From contig JAOZFH010000026.1 of NCBI GenBank assembly GCA_027491415.1, positions 62,001-126,000 of the forward strand: a stretch of 64,000 bases of DNA, in the 5' to 3' direction. The position numbers were made by a program, and so were the translations under genes. Below are positions 26,543 to 34,311 of this stretch, piece by piece (the first letter of the stretch is position 1; the number at the start of each line of letters is the position of its first letter). The DNA is from Thermoproteota archaeon (lineage in GTDB: Archaea; Korarchaeota; Korarchaeia; Korarchaeales; Korarchaeaceae). Below the pieces are notes generated by a model. The model was not told the origin of the DNA, did no database searches, and was given only the letters and a program-made list of their open reading frames with translations.

Positions 26543-28993
26543 TCATATTCTGCGGACCCTCCTTGAAGGCCTCGACGGCCTTCTGGTGGGCCTCCTCCTT
26601 ACAGGATATCGCGCCCTCCTCCTCTGGCGCGCCCTAGACCGTCTCCAGCTGACCAGTCTAACTACCAATAGTGCGATCACGAGTGCGGTCGCGGCCGCGA
26701 AGAGGACCTTGAATTTGGTGGACATCAGCACCGTTACCTCCACTATGGCGCTGTCCGAGAACCCCTTGAAGACCTGTCCGCCGGGATCGGAATATCTCAT
26801 GTTCAACGAAATTATGTCGTTCTGCTTGGGCGAGAAGTAGAACGACCCCGCTCTGGCGATCACCGTGAAAGTAACTGAGTCTCCCGGTTCCAGGGGTCCC
26901 AATTTGATCCTACGCTCCCTCTCTGATGGCGCGGTTATCGTGGCGTTGGAGGGACCGTCCACCACGGATATGGAGACCTTGGGATTGCCCGTGACCACCA
27001 CCACGACCTCTTTGCTCTCCGCGTTGCCGTCGTTTATCAGGGTGACAGCGAACGCCCTTGTTTTGCCCCACTCGACGGCAAGCTCCGAAGCGTTCAGCCT
27101 CATGGAGACCATCGGCCTCCTCACGGTTACGTAGGACTCCCTAGTCACGTTCCTCGGATTGCCTAGCGCGTCGGAGTACTCAATTGAGGTCCTAGAGAGG
27201 AGGATTGTGCCGGGCGGCGCGTCGGCCGCCCTCACGACGTACGTGTAGGAGATCGTCTGGTCCGGCTCTATGTACCCAAGATAGGGATAGCCCGCCGTGG
27301 CCGCCTGGGCGACCTCGCTGTAGTTGGCGCCCTGAGACAGGAGCTCAAATCCGTCCCCGAGTATCTCCCTTATGACACACCCCTGGATCGGTAAGTCGCC
27401 CCTGTTCCTCATGGTCACCGTAACCGTGACTATGCCGCCGAGGGAGACGTTTCCAGGGTTGACAGTCTTAGATAAGATCTCTATCCTCCCGTCCCTGGCT
27501 AGCGCGAACGTGAAGTGCCTCGTGTACAGCACGTAGCCAGCCTGATCCTTCAGCAGGAACGTAACCCTGGTATTCGTCACGCCCTCAACCGCCCCGGCCG
27601 CCCTCACTTTGACGGAGAACGAGCCGTTGCCGTAGGCGCCGACGACGAAGGGGTTCGTCGTGTTGGAAACGAGCTCGAGGTCGGGCGGGAGCCGGACCTC
27701 GACGACGAAGATCCTAGGCCTGGGGGCGCCGTTCTCCACACCCAGCGATATCTTGACCTCGCCACCCTCCACAAGCCTTGGTGGATCGTACTCAGGGAAG
27801 TAGCCCAGCCCGGACGCGGCGACTCGGAGGTCTATCGTGCTCACCTTAGACCAGTCCAACAGGAACCTGGCAATCTCACTCGAGAACACCAGTGAAGTGA
27901 GTATGTCTCCCAGCGAACCTGGGGGGGACCAGAGCCCTGTCTCATCGTCCTGCTTCTCGAGGATTATGTCGACGTACAGCCTCGCGTGCACCTTGACCTC
28001 CTTGGTGTCTATCACCCCTAGGCTGCTCATCCTCAGCAGCGTGTGGAGGATCGGAACGGCAACGTCCCAGTCTGGCTGGTACATCGACATGTAGGACATC
28101 AAGTACTTGGCCGAACCCGCCAAGATCGACTGATCCACCTCAAACCCCTGGAGTGCCGCCTTGGCGAGGGCGTCGGACGCCTCGGCCGTAACCTGCAGGC
28201 GATCCCTGGTGAACCCCCTGTAGGTCACCTCGTTCCAGTAGACCTCGGCGCCTGACCTGATGGCGCCCCCCTCCAAGTAGTCGATCGCCCTCTCGATGGC
28301 CGCGTTGAGTCCGCTCACGCGCTTACCCATGCCGAGGCTGTGGGCCTGAATGAGCACATCGAGGACGTGGGCCGTCACAAGCGGGTTAGACTGGGTGTAA
28401 GACGGCGCAGATGGGTTGACCGGGTTTATTGGCCATCCGCCGTCCTGCTTCTGCGCCGAGATCATCGCCGATATGCTGGAGGCAAGCTTCGGATCGTCCG
28501 GAGATACCAACCCGGCCGTGACGGCCCACAGCAGGGCCCTCAAAATCCCATAGGACGCGTCGACGTCGACGATGTTGCCCTCGCTCCCGAACCAGAGGCC
28601 TCCCTGATTCAGATAGTCAGCGATCGCCGCCCCGAAGTCTCTGGCCATGGCAAGCTTGTCGGCCTCTCCCGACAGCCCCAGGGCGTCCGCGTTAATCAGG
28701 AATATGCTGAAGGTCTCTAGGACCAGCGCGTTGACCATCTGGTTGGGGTCCTGCCTGTACAGTCCTACGTTGACGTACACAATCCCCGAGGGCGTGAACA
28801 CTATGGGGGCCGAGGTTACGTCCTGAGAAATGGGTATCTTCTCCGTGAGGAAGACGACGTACTTTGCCAAGGCCTCCTCAATAGCCCCCGTGGGCTGCGC
28901 GGAGATCGGAACGGTGAGCTGGGGAAGGAGCACAAGGGTCAAGAGAGGCGGCAGCAATGTCCTACGGCATAATTTCGGGCCAACGAGCCCCAT
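26543..28993 (-). CDS. Secreted membrane-anchored protein: terpene-cyclase-like toroid plus DUF11/CARDB repeats
   Basis: An 816-residue protein. Signal peptide at residues about 10-33; residues about 40-390 are all-alpha with prenyltransferase/terpene-cyclase repeat motifs (QKQDGGWPINP; QDDETGLWSPPG). Beta-sandwich modules follow (VTMRNRGDLPIQG, VTLINDGNAESKEV), then one membrane helix (VLFAAATALVIALLVVRLV). A tail of about 38 residues is more than half Arg. The toroid resembles thioester-domain or squalene-cyclase-repeat folds, but I see no thioester Cys-Gly-Glu-Gln. Outside the membrane it is probably a binding module rather than an enzyme. It has its own TATA box. Confidence 0.68.
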   Translation of the reverse strand: MGLVGPKLCRRTLLPPLLTLVLLPQLTVPISAQPTGAIEEALAKYVVFLTEKIPISQDVTSAPIVFTPSGIVYVNVGLYRQDPNQMVNALVLETFSIFLINADALGLSGEADKLAMARDFGAAIADYLNQGGLWFGSEGNIVDVDASYGILRALLWAVTAGLVSPDDPKLASSISAMISAQKQDGGWPINPVNPSAPSYTQSNPLVTAHVLDVLIQAHSLGMGKRVSGLNAAIERAIDYLEGGAIRSGAEVYWNEVTYRGFTRDRLQVTAEASDALAKAALQGFEVDQSILAGSAKYLMSYMSMYQPDWDVAVPILHTLLRMSSLGVIDTKEVKVHARLYVDIILEKQDDETGLWSPPGSLGDILTSLVFSSEIARFLLDWSKVSTIDLRVAASGLGYFPEYDPPRLVEGGEVKISLGVENGAPRPRIFVVEVRLPPDLELVSNTTNPFVVGAYGNGSFSVKVRAAGAVEGVTNTRVTFLLKDQAGYVLYTRHFTFALARDGRIEILSKTVNPGNVSLGGIVTVTVTMRNRGDLPIQGCVIREILGDGFELLSQGANYSEVAQAATAGYPYLGYIEPDQTISYTYVVRAADAPPGTILLSRTSIEYSDALGNPRNVTRESYVTVRRPMVSMRLNASELAVEWGKTRAFAVTLINDGNAESKEVVVVVTGNPKVSISVVDGPSNATITAPSERERRIKLGPLEPGDSVTFTVIARAGSFYFSPKQNDIISLNMRYSDPGGQVFKGFSDSAIVEVTVLMSTKFKVLFAAATALVIALLVVRLVSWRRSRARQRRRARYPVRRRPTRRPSRPSRRVRRI

Positions 28994-29023
28994 ATCTACT
29001 CGCAGGTAAGTCCATGTGCTGGA

Positions 29024-29031
29024 CTAAAAAA
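29024..29031 (-). promoter_or_regulatory. TATA box of the toroid-domain surface gene
   Basis: CTAAAAAA (TTTTTTAG on the minus strand) lies about 34 bases before ATG 28993, with a transcript start expected close to 29000. Confidence 0.45.
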
Positions 29032-29284
29032 GGTCTCATAGGCTTCAGCCTTCGGCTACAGAGCGGCCCGCTATATGCGCGCCGCACTCGCAAGTGATCG
29101 TCTGTTCCTAGCCACAGCCGCAACAGGCTGCCGGGGGACAAGTAAACTTTCCAGGGAAAGACGTCAGCTCCTCCGGTGACCTCTACCCTCTCGGCGTGTG
29201 TTCTCTGTGCAGGTGGAGTCTGTGAATTAACGACCTCGGCGAGGCCGACCTCGAGGAAGAACCAGGGCGCGTCGCTCAGAGACC
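29032..29284. other. Intergenic stretch, no gene recognised
   Basis: About 250 bases between the S-layer terminator and the next promoter. Short hairpins occur: AGCC/GGCT with a TTC loop at about 29046-29057, and CAGCC/GGCTG with loop GCAACA further on. I find no tRNA, SRP RNA or RNase P signature, no C/D boxes, and no credible reading frame on either strand. A small RNA is possible but unsupported. Confidence 0.4.
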
Positions 29285-29319
29285 GGGAAAAGAAAGGGGG
29301 TGGGGAGGCTCAGCCTCCC
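29285..29319 (-). terminator. S-layer terminator hairpin with the stop codon in its loop
   Basis: GGGAGGC and GCCTCCC (29303-29309 and 29313-29319) form a perfect 7-bp stem. Its 3-base loop is the TGA stop codon itself (29310-29312). Downstream on the minus strand comes a pyrimidine-rich tract with TTT and TTTT. The layout resembles a bacterial intrinsic terminator, or a 3' stability hairpin for an abundant message. Confidence 0.6.
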
Positions 29320-31910
29320 GGAGAGATTACCGGCTCGACGGTGATCGGCGTCGGCCAGGTGATCTCGACGATGTTGTTGTGCTCCGGCGGCACCCACGGA
29401 GCCGGCGGGGCGACTCCAGGCAGGAGCGCCACGACTATCAGCGCCGGCGGGTGCTCCTCGTCGGTGCCAGCGAGGTAGTAGTAGGTCGGGATGTCTTCAG
29501 GCACCCTGACGACCTTGGTCGGGTCGGCAAGGGCGACGGCTGCCGCGTAGGTGCCGTACCTGTTGTTGCCCGCAACGACGAGGATGTAGTTCTCCTCCTC
29601 ACCCCACGGATCCTCCTTAGCGTACTGGATCACGCCCAGGCCGCCCACGAAGGACACGGTGTGAGCGCCGATCCAGGTCCTGACCCTCTCGAGATCCACG
29701 TAGCCCTCGTCCTCGTAGACGCCGTCGTGGTAGAACCTCATGTCGTAGAGCCTGTCGCCGACGTAGACTATCCAGAGCAGGCCGGTGTCGTTCAGGTAGT
29801 CGACGGCCCTGTTCACGACTGGACCGCCGATGAGTATCAGGTTCTTGTCGGCGAGATCGGGGTTGATGACCTCGTAGTTCTCGTCGAGGAACTGGTAATC
29901 GGTCCATACAAGCGGAGCCTTAACGAAGCTGAAGACGTCCTCCAGCTCGAAGACCTGGTCCTTCTCGCTGGCGGGCGTGATGTCCCTGTTGTACTCGTCT
30001 AGCAGGGTGGTGCCGGTCCAGTTGCCGGTGACGTTCTCGAACCTGTCGTAGACGCCAGCGAAGACGCCGGTCACGTTGACCGGGTAGATCTCGTGGGTCT
30101 CGTAGAGCCAGACGGCCGGGTCGACCGCATAGGAGAAGTCGTTCAGGGTCTGGTTGGGATCGAAGGTCGGGTCGATCTCAAGGAAGGTCAGGGCTTCGGT
30201 CCAGAGGCAGAACTCCGTCCTGATGTCCTCGTTGCCCTCCTCGTAGAGGAACACGCCGAAGTCGGTCCACTCCCAGCAGTTGGCCACGCCGCAGTCGGCC
30301 GTACCGTCGTTGTAGGCCTTAGAAACCTCCAGGTTGTCGAACACGAAGGTGTTGTCGCCGTAGGTCTTCTTCTCGCCGAGGTGCCAGGTGCCGTTCTCGG
30401 GTATCACGTACCAGTATACGTTGTCGTCACCGGGGTAGGTGTAGCTCACGATGCCGTAGATGTGGTCGTAGGGCAGCTTGTCCCACGGGTCCATCTTGAC
30501 GGAGAACGGCCCCATAGCGTTCCCGGCGGCGGTTCCGTTGATGTAGATGTAGCCCACGAAGTAGCCGTCCTCGATCCACCACTCGAAGGTATTGCCCTGG
30601 GCCTGTGGGAGGGCGCCGTTGTCGGCCGGCACGAAGACATCAGCGGGCCAGCTGTCCTCCAGCTCGGTGACCTCAAGGATGCCGTCGTCGTCGGTGTCGA
30701 TCCTCTCGAAGACGTGCTTGTCGATCCACGGGCTGCTGAGCATGACCTCCATGTAGTCGTCGTCGGTGTCGATCCTGTAGATGTACAGGAAGAACACCAT
30801 GTTGTAGCCGCCGCCCTCAAGCCTGTTGGCGCCCAAGTCGAAGAGGTAGATGAACAGCTTGTTCACGTTGCCCTCGGCGTCGGTGGTGTACTCGAGGTTC
30901 AGCATGGTCTTGACCGGGCCGCCCTCGGACTCCCTGACTATGAAGGAGGCGTCCGTGTCGGTGATGTCGTCGACCTCGACCCAGTAGCCGAGGAACGGCA
31001 CGTAGTAGTCCTTGCCCTCCTCGAGGATGGCGGTGCCAACGGGGGTCGTGGAGAACAGCATGGCAAAGCCGGGCTTGTTGAGGGAGTAGTTCTCCTGGAA
31101 GCCCGTGTAGATGTCCTCAGAGGTTATGTAGGTTGCGGTGCCGGCGGTGCTCCCGAAGACCGGGTTGTTGTAGCCGACGGTCACGGTGCCGGCGAGCGGG
31201 CCGGCGCCCATCTGATTGTAGCCGCTGATGATCCAGACGGTGCCGCCCGTGTCAGTCAGCTTTGCGAACAGAACGTTGTCACCGAGGATGTCGTAGTCGT
31301 CGTCAGTCAGCTTGTAGCCCACACTGTAGACGAGCACGGGGGCCTTGCACTCCATGACGCCGAGGTCGGGGCACGCCGGGCAGACTGGGATGCTCTCGAT
31401 GGTCTCGTTGTAGTACCCGGTGGCCACCAACAGGTAGTCGGGGGCGAAGGTCTCGGTGTCGAGCGGGAAGGCCACCTGGTCCGGGAAGCTGTCGCTGAAC
31501 GGTGGGGTGGTTATTCCGTCACCGAACCTGAACCACAGGCCCTCCCCGCCGTAGGTCCCGCCCCAGCTCCAGGCCTTGTAGGCGTAGTGCCACAGGTCGG
31601 CGGTCAGCTCCTCGATCCAGTAGTCTGTGCCCTTGAGGTTGGGGGCCTTGGTGTAGTAGAGGTGTGATCCTATCTTGACTCCGATCAGCGCGGCGCCCCT
31701 CACGTCCTCCGCGGCGGCGGCAATGCCGGGCTTCTGCCCGCCAATTATTATGGCGATGTCTGGAACTCCGTCGCCGTCGTAGTCGATGGTGCCGTTCTGC
31801 ACGAAGGGCTTCGGGAACTCCCTTATCAGAGGCGCAGCTGCCAGCGGGAGCGCGGAGACCCCCACCAGCACGGCCAGCAGGGCAGCGAAGGCTGCCTTTC
31901 TCCAGTCCAT
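29310..31910 (-). CDS. S-layer protein
   Basis: An 866-residue, very acidic secreted protein. The signal peptide is AALLAVLVGVSALPLAA, and the mature part begins with a DYDGDGVPD calcium-type loop. A canonical EF-hand-like loop DTDDDGILEVTE lies around residue 405. The C-terminal region has LILIGGPVVNRAVDYL and VVAGNNRYGTYAAAVAL, as in methanogen and Thermococcus S-layer C-terminal domains. There is no C-terminal membrane helix, and N-glycosylation sequons such as NGT and NVTGNWT are present. Strong C-ending codon bias and a GGAGGTGA site before ATG suggest very high expression. It probably forms the cell-wall lattice held by Ca2+. Confidence 0.82.
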   Translation of the reverse strand: MDWRKAAFAALLAVLVGVSALPLAAAPLIREFPKPFVQNGTIDYDGDGVPDIAIIIGGQKPGIAAAAEDVRGAALIGVKIGSHLYYTKAPNLKGTDYWIEELTADLWHYAYKAWSWGGTYGGEGLWFRFGDGITTPPFSDSFPDQVAFPLDTETFAPDYLLVATGYYNETIESIPVCPACPDLGVMECKAPVLVYSVGYKLTDDDYDILGDNVLFAKLTDTGGTVWIISGYNQMGAGPLAGTVTVGYNNPVFGSTAGTATYITSEDIYTGFQENYSLNKPGFAMLFSTTPVGTAILEEGKDYYVPFLGYWVEVDDITDTDASFIVRESEGGPVKTMLNLEYTTDAEGNVNKLFIYLFDLGANRLEGGGYNMVFFLYIYRIDTDDDYMEVMLSSPWIDKHVFERIDTDDDGILEVTELEDSWPADVFVPADNGALPQAQGNTFEWWIEDGYFVGYIYINGTAAGNAMGPFSVKMDPWDKLPYDHIYGIVSYTYPGDDNVYWYVIPENGTWHLGEKKTYGDNTFVFDNLEVSKAYNDGTADCGVANCWEWTDFGVFLYEEGNEDIRTEFCLWTEALTFLEIDPTFDPNQTLNDFSYAVDPAVWLYETHEIYPVNVTGVFAGVYDRFENVTGNWTGTTLLDEYNRDITPASEKDQVFELEDVFSFVKAPLVWTDYQFLDENYEVINPDLADKNLILIGGPVVNRAVDYLNDTGLLWIVYVGDRLYDMRFYHDGVYEDEGYVDLERVRTWIGAHTVSFVGGLGVIQYAKEDPWGEEENYILVVAGNNRYGTYAAAVALADPTKVVRVPEDIPTYYYLAGTDEEHPPALIVVALLPGVAPPAPWVPPEHNNIVEITWPTPITVEPVISPGG

Positions 31911-31917
31911 ACTTCTT

Positions 31918-31955
31918 CACCTCCCCCGCGTGACCTTTTGGCGGTCGAGCGGGGG
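31918..31955 (-). promoter_or_regulatory. S-layer 5' leader: terminal hairpin next to the ribosome-binding site
   Basis: Arms 31949-31955 and 31923-31929 (7 G-C pairs) enclose a second stem GACC/GGTC with a 7-base loop. The Shine-Dalgarno GGAGGTG (31918-31924) begins inside the 3' arm. The TATA box predicts a transcript start at about 31955, so the RNA would begin with this hairpin, which could protect its 5' end or control ribosome access. Confidence 0.5.
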
Positions 31956-31979
31956 CTGGCATCACCCACGTCGGGAGAC

Positions 31980-32028
31980 TATTAATGGGTTTCCCAGTTA
32001 AACGTTGCAAACCGTTGCACAACGGTTT
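31980..32028 (-). promoter_or_regulatory. S-layer promoter: TATA box and 20-base inverted repeat
   Basis: TATTAAT at 31980-31986 is the likely TATA box. Upstream, at 32009-32028, is AAACCGTTGCACAACGGTTT, two perfect 9-base arms around CA, with a related half-site AACGTTGC just beside it. Its place about 54-73 bases before the predicted start suits an activator. A second TATA-like TATAT lies near 32047-32053. Confidence 0.55.
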
Positions 32029-32152
32029 CAGAGGAATGAACGGAGAGATATACGCATTAACGGCCGCGCCGGTCGCCGAGACGGCGAGGTGAACGATCCC
32101 GCCGCCGAATCTGTGAGCGAAACGTCGACCAGTTATTCGACGATCGACTAAG

Positions 32153-32158
32153 TTTAAG
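32153..32158 (+). promoter_or_regulatory. tRNA-Thr promoter TATA box
   Basis: TTTAAG about 35 bases before the mature 5' end of tRNA-Thr gives a short 5' leader of the precursor, as usual for archaeal tRNA genes. Confidence 0.5.
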
Positions 32159-32189
32159 CCTATATTCGGAATTGAACGCGCAGACCCGA

Positions 32190-32265
32190 GCCCCGGTAGC
32201 TCAGCTGGCAGAGCGGCGGACTTGTAATCCGCAGGCCGCGGGTTCGAATCCCGCCCGGGGCTCCA
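32190..32265 (+). tRNA. tRNA-Thr (anticodon UGU)
   Basis: A complete cloverleaf: acceptor GCCCCGG with CCGGGGC, D arm GCTC/GAGC, anticodon stem GCGGA/TCCGC with loop CTTGTAA, and T arm GCGGG/CCCGC with loop TTCGAAT. Discriminator T and encoded CCA follow. The anticodon TGT reads ACA and, with modification, other ACN codons. No intron. It converges on the Nop10-like gene with 73 bases between. Confidence 0.97.
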
Positions 32266-32338
32266 ATCTGCTACAACAAACATCAGAGGGGCCGCGCCAC
32301 TCCATACAAACCATCCCAGCGAGAAGATTTGGGCCACT

Positions 32339-32473
32339 TCACCTTCTCCTTGGCCCCCTATATGGCGGAGGGCCGGGAGGAGATGTGGGCGAGCCGCAGA
32401 GGGGACACGTCTCCCTGAACGTGTATGTGAGGCAGACGCTGCATCTCCTCATGAGGACCTTGGGCAAGGCCAT
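32339..32473 (-). CDS. nop10: Nop10-like H/ACA RNP protein, unusually short C-terminus
   Basis: A 44-residue protein (or 37 from ATG 32452) whose core RRCSVCLTYTFRETCPLCG has the Nop10 zinc-ribbon spacing, then T, P and PPPY. Nop10 binds the pseudouridine synthase Cbf5 in H/ACA guide RNPs. In most archaea a linker PPRFSPEDKYGKYRR follows the ribbon; here only PPPYRGPRRR remains before TGA. No other frame restores the missing part. Position supports the call: nop10 commonly follows aIF2-alpha, which here ends 9 bases upstream after eL42 and eS27. Confidence 0.62.
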   Translation of the reverse strand: MALPKVLMRRCSVCLTYTFRETCPLCGSPTSPPGPPPYRGPRRR

Positions 32474-32482
32474 CGCCCCCTG

Positions 32483-33298
32483 TCACGCCTCCGCCGTGCG
32501 CTTCCTGATCTCGCGCTCGGCAACCACCTCGGCCCTGCCCCCTGAGGACCTGACCTCCTCCAGTATCCTTTTGGTGGCCGTGGTGGCCATTCGCCTGACG
32601 AGGGATGGGTCCCTGCTGCTGACCCTGACGACGTATCTCGGGGCCCCCGCCGTGAAGGCCTCGATCGCCACCTTTTCGGACTGTATGGACGTGCCCTTCA
32701 GGAGGGCGTCCCTGATTACCTCCACGCCGTCGGGGGATGTGGAGACCAGCTTGAGCGTAACTTCCTTTATGTACAGCGGGGGCTTCAGCTGCTCTCTTAT
32801 CAGGGGGACCAGCTGCCCCGCAATGCCCTTGGGAATTCCCAGCCTGTCTAAGACCTCCGGATGCCCAAGCGCATCCTCTAGGGCCTCGAGGGCCGATTCG
32901 TAGACATCCTCGATCTGAGCCAGAATTCTCTTGGCGGTCTCCTCCGGATCCCGGACGCCCGCCCTCGTTGCGGCCACTCGGATCAAAGAGAGGGCCCTAG
33001 ACCTCTCCTTCCACTCCCTCAGCTTTCGTTCCGCCTGATCCCTGCTGACGTATCGGAGGGAGAGGTCAACCTGCTGCCTCGCCCTGTCCGCCCGTATTAC
33101 CCTGCCGACTACGCGGTCTCCCTCCTTAACGAAGTCGCGTATGTCCTTGATCCTCCCGGAGGCCACGTGACCTCTGGGTATGTACGCCTCTAGGCCGTCG
33201 TACTCCTCTAGTTCGGCGATGACCCCGTGCTCCTCGACCCTCTTGATCGTTGCGACGACCAGCTCGTTTCGGCGGGGGAAGTCCCGGGGCATCCTCAT
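32483..33298 (-). CDS. Translation initiation factor aIF2, alpha subunit
   Basis: A 271-residue aIF2-alpha. An S1 domain (residues about 12-90, GLEAYIPRGHV; VGRVIRADRARQQVDLSLRYV) is followed by a helical domain and a C-terminal alpha/beta domain that binds the gamma subunit. It helps deliver initiator tRNA to the small subunit. ATG 33298 directly abuts the eS27 stop with no gap, in the conserved eL42-eS27-aIF2-alpha-Nop10 order. Confidence 0.94.
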   Translation of the reverse strand: MRMPRDFPRRNELVVATIKRVEEHGVIAELEEYDGLEAYIPRGHVASGRIKDIRDFVKEGDRVVGRVIRADRARQQVDLSLRYVSRDQAERKLREWKERSRALSLIRVAATRAGVRDPEETAKRILAQIEDVYESALEALEDALGHPEVLDRLGIPKGIAGQLVPLIREQLKPPLYIKEVTLKLVSTSPDGVEVIRDALLKGTSIQSEKVAIEAFTAGAPRYVVRVSSRDPSLVRRMATTATKRILEEVRSSGGRAEVVAEREIRKRTAEA

Positions 33299-33523
33299 TC
33301 ACTCCGCGAGCTTTCCGTAAACGGCCATGATGGGGGCGTGTATCCTTGCCTTGCCCCCGGTGGGTTCAGCCAGTACCTCGTCGCAAACCAGACAGCGGAC
33401 CACGCGAGATGCGTGGGAGAAAATCGTCTGCTCGTTTCCACACTTGGGACACTTAACCCTGACGAAGTACGAGCGCGGCAGGGGGATTGGGGCCTTCTTC
33501 CGGCTCCTGCCCACTAACACCAC
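33299..33523 (-). CDS. rps27e: Small ribosomal subunit protein eS27
   Basis: A 74-residue protein with the eS27 C4 zinc finger: [25 protein letters not shown], two CxxC pairs, then EPTGGKA, the family hallmark. GTG 33523 lies one base after the eL42 stop; GTG 33514 is an alternative start. It binds the small subunit and is cotranscribed with eL42 and aIF2-alpha. Confidence 0.94.
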   Translation of the reverse strand: MVLVGRSRKKAPIPLPRSYFVRVKCPKCGNEQTIFSHASRVVRCLVCDEVLAEPTGGKARIHAPIMAVYGKLAE

Positions 33524-33524
33524 C

Positions 33525-33803
33525 TCACCTGACTATCTCGACCCTGCTGAGCCTGCCCAGACTCCTCAGCTGTTTCCTGCCGCACCGAGAGCATGTCAGG
33601 ACTAGCACCGCCTTCTTGTTGATCTTGGCCTTCCTCTTCAGCATTCCCCTCGGCTCTCCGCCGTAACCGCGCCTCTTCCTCTTGAGCTGCCTGGCTCCCC
33701 ACGAGAGGGTCCTCTGCCTGCCCGCCTTGTAGAGGGAGACCTTGTGCTCTGTGTGGGTCCCGCACTTGGGGCAGTAGGTCCTAATCTTGCTCGGCACCCT
33801 CAT
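33525..33803 (-). CDS. rpl44e: Large ribosomal subunit protein eL42
   Basis: A 92-residue zinc-ribbon protein: [17 protein letters not shown] near the N-terminus, a basic middle with GYGGEP, and [10 protein letters not shown] near the end, as in L44e. It lies near the ribosomal E site. ATG 33803 lies 23 bases inside the end of the GINS gene, so translation is coupled to a replication protein. Confidence 0.95.
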   Translation of the reverse strand: MRVPSKIRTYCPKCGTHTEHKVSLYKAGRQRTLSWGARQLKRKRRGYGGEPRGMLKRKAKINKKAVLVLTCSRCGRKQLRSLGRLSRVEIVR

Positions 33804-34311
33804 TCCCTATCAACACCTCCACGACTCCCCTAGCCTCCAGGGCTGCGGCATCCTCGACCGGGAGGAGGCAGACATCGCCCTCCCGGAAGGGCCCGTAAAC
33901 CCTCAGGTCCGACGCCACGAACTCCCCCAAGGGTGTTTTAAACGTTACTAAAACCTTCCCGCGCGGGAGTTTCGGCGGCTTGAGGGGTTCAACCACCAGG
34001 GCTGACTCGCCCCTGACCGTTGACCCGCCCTCGGTGCTTGTCGGCGAGTCGCCGCGTTGGGACCCTAGCTTGCCAGCCGTCCCAGATTTGGCCCTGCGTA
34101 TCCTCTCGAGCGTAGTCGTCAGCTCCTGACAAACTCCGGCGAGGGTCTCTACGACCCTCCTGGCCTCTTCTCCAGTGGCCGAATTCCTGAGTGATCGGAT
34201 CCACTCATCTACCCGCTGGAACAAGCCCTCAGGGAGTTCCTCTAGCTGATCTGAGGTCAGCTCCCTGATCAGAGCGTCGACCAGCTCTCGGTAGGGGTTT
34301 GAAGAGCTCAA
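33781..34311 (-). CDS. GINS complex subunit Gins51 (Sld5/Psf1-like)
   Basis: A 176-residue protein with an N-terminal helical A domain, a low-complexity linker (residues about 90-115) and a small beta B domain (LGEFVASDLRVYGPFREGDVCLLP) at the C-terminus. The helix-then-strand order is that of archaeal Gins51/Gins15. GINS joins MCM and GAN/Cdc45 in the replicative helicase. TTG 34311 overlaps the priS stop as TTGA. The assignment rests on the B-domain pattern and the primase/PCNA context. Confidence 0.78.
   Translation of the reverse strand: MSSSNPYRELVDALIRELTSDQLEELPEGLFQRVDEWIRSLRNSATGEEARRVVETLAGVCQELTTTLERIRRAKSGTAGKLGSQRGDSPTSTEGGSTVRGESALVVEPLKPPKLPRGKVLVTFKTPLGEFVASDLRVYGPFREGDVCLLPVEDAAALEARGVVEVLIGNEGAEQD

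Noticed and set aside
29176-29478. Plus-strand frame of 100 codons in the gap after the S-layer gene
   Set aside because: It runs antisense into the S-layer coding region, has low-complexity composition and no ribosome-binding site.
30093-31667. Long plus-strand open frame (524 codons) opposite the S-layer gene
   Set aside because: It is the antisense of a gene with extreme C-ending codon bias, which removes stops on the other strand. The product is Val/Gly/Asp-rich, resembles nothing, and has no promoter. Similar antisense frames at 24407-25672 and 18907-20061 were rejected for the same reason.
31519-32337. Minus-strand frame with GRDSNPRPADYKSAALPAELPG-like sequence
   Set aside because: That peptide (given here as a known artefact) is the antisense translation of the tRNA-Thr gene, and the rest overlaps the S-layer start in another frame.
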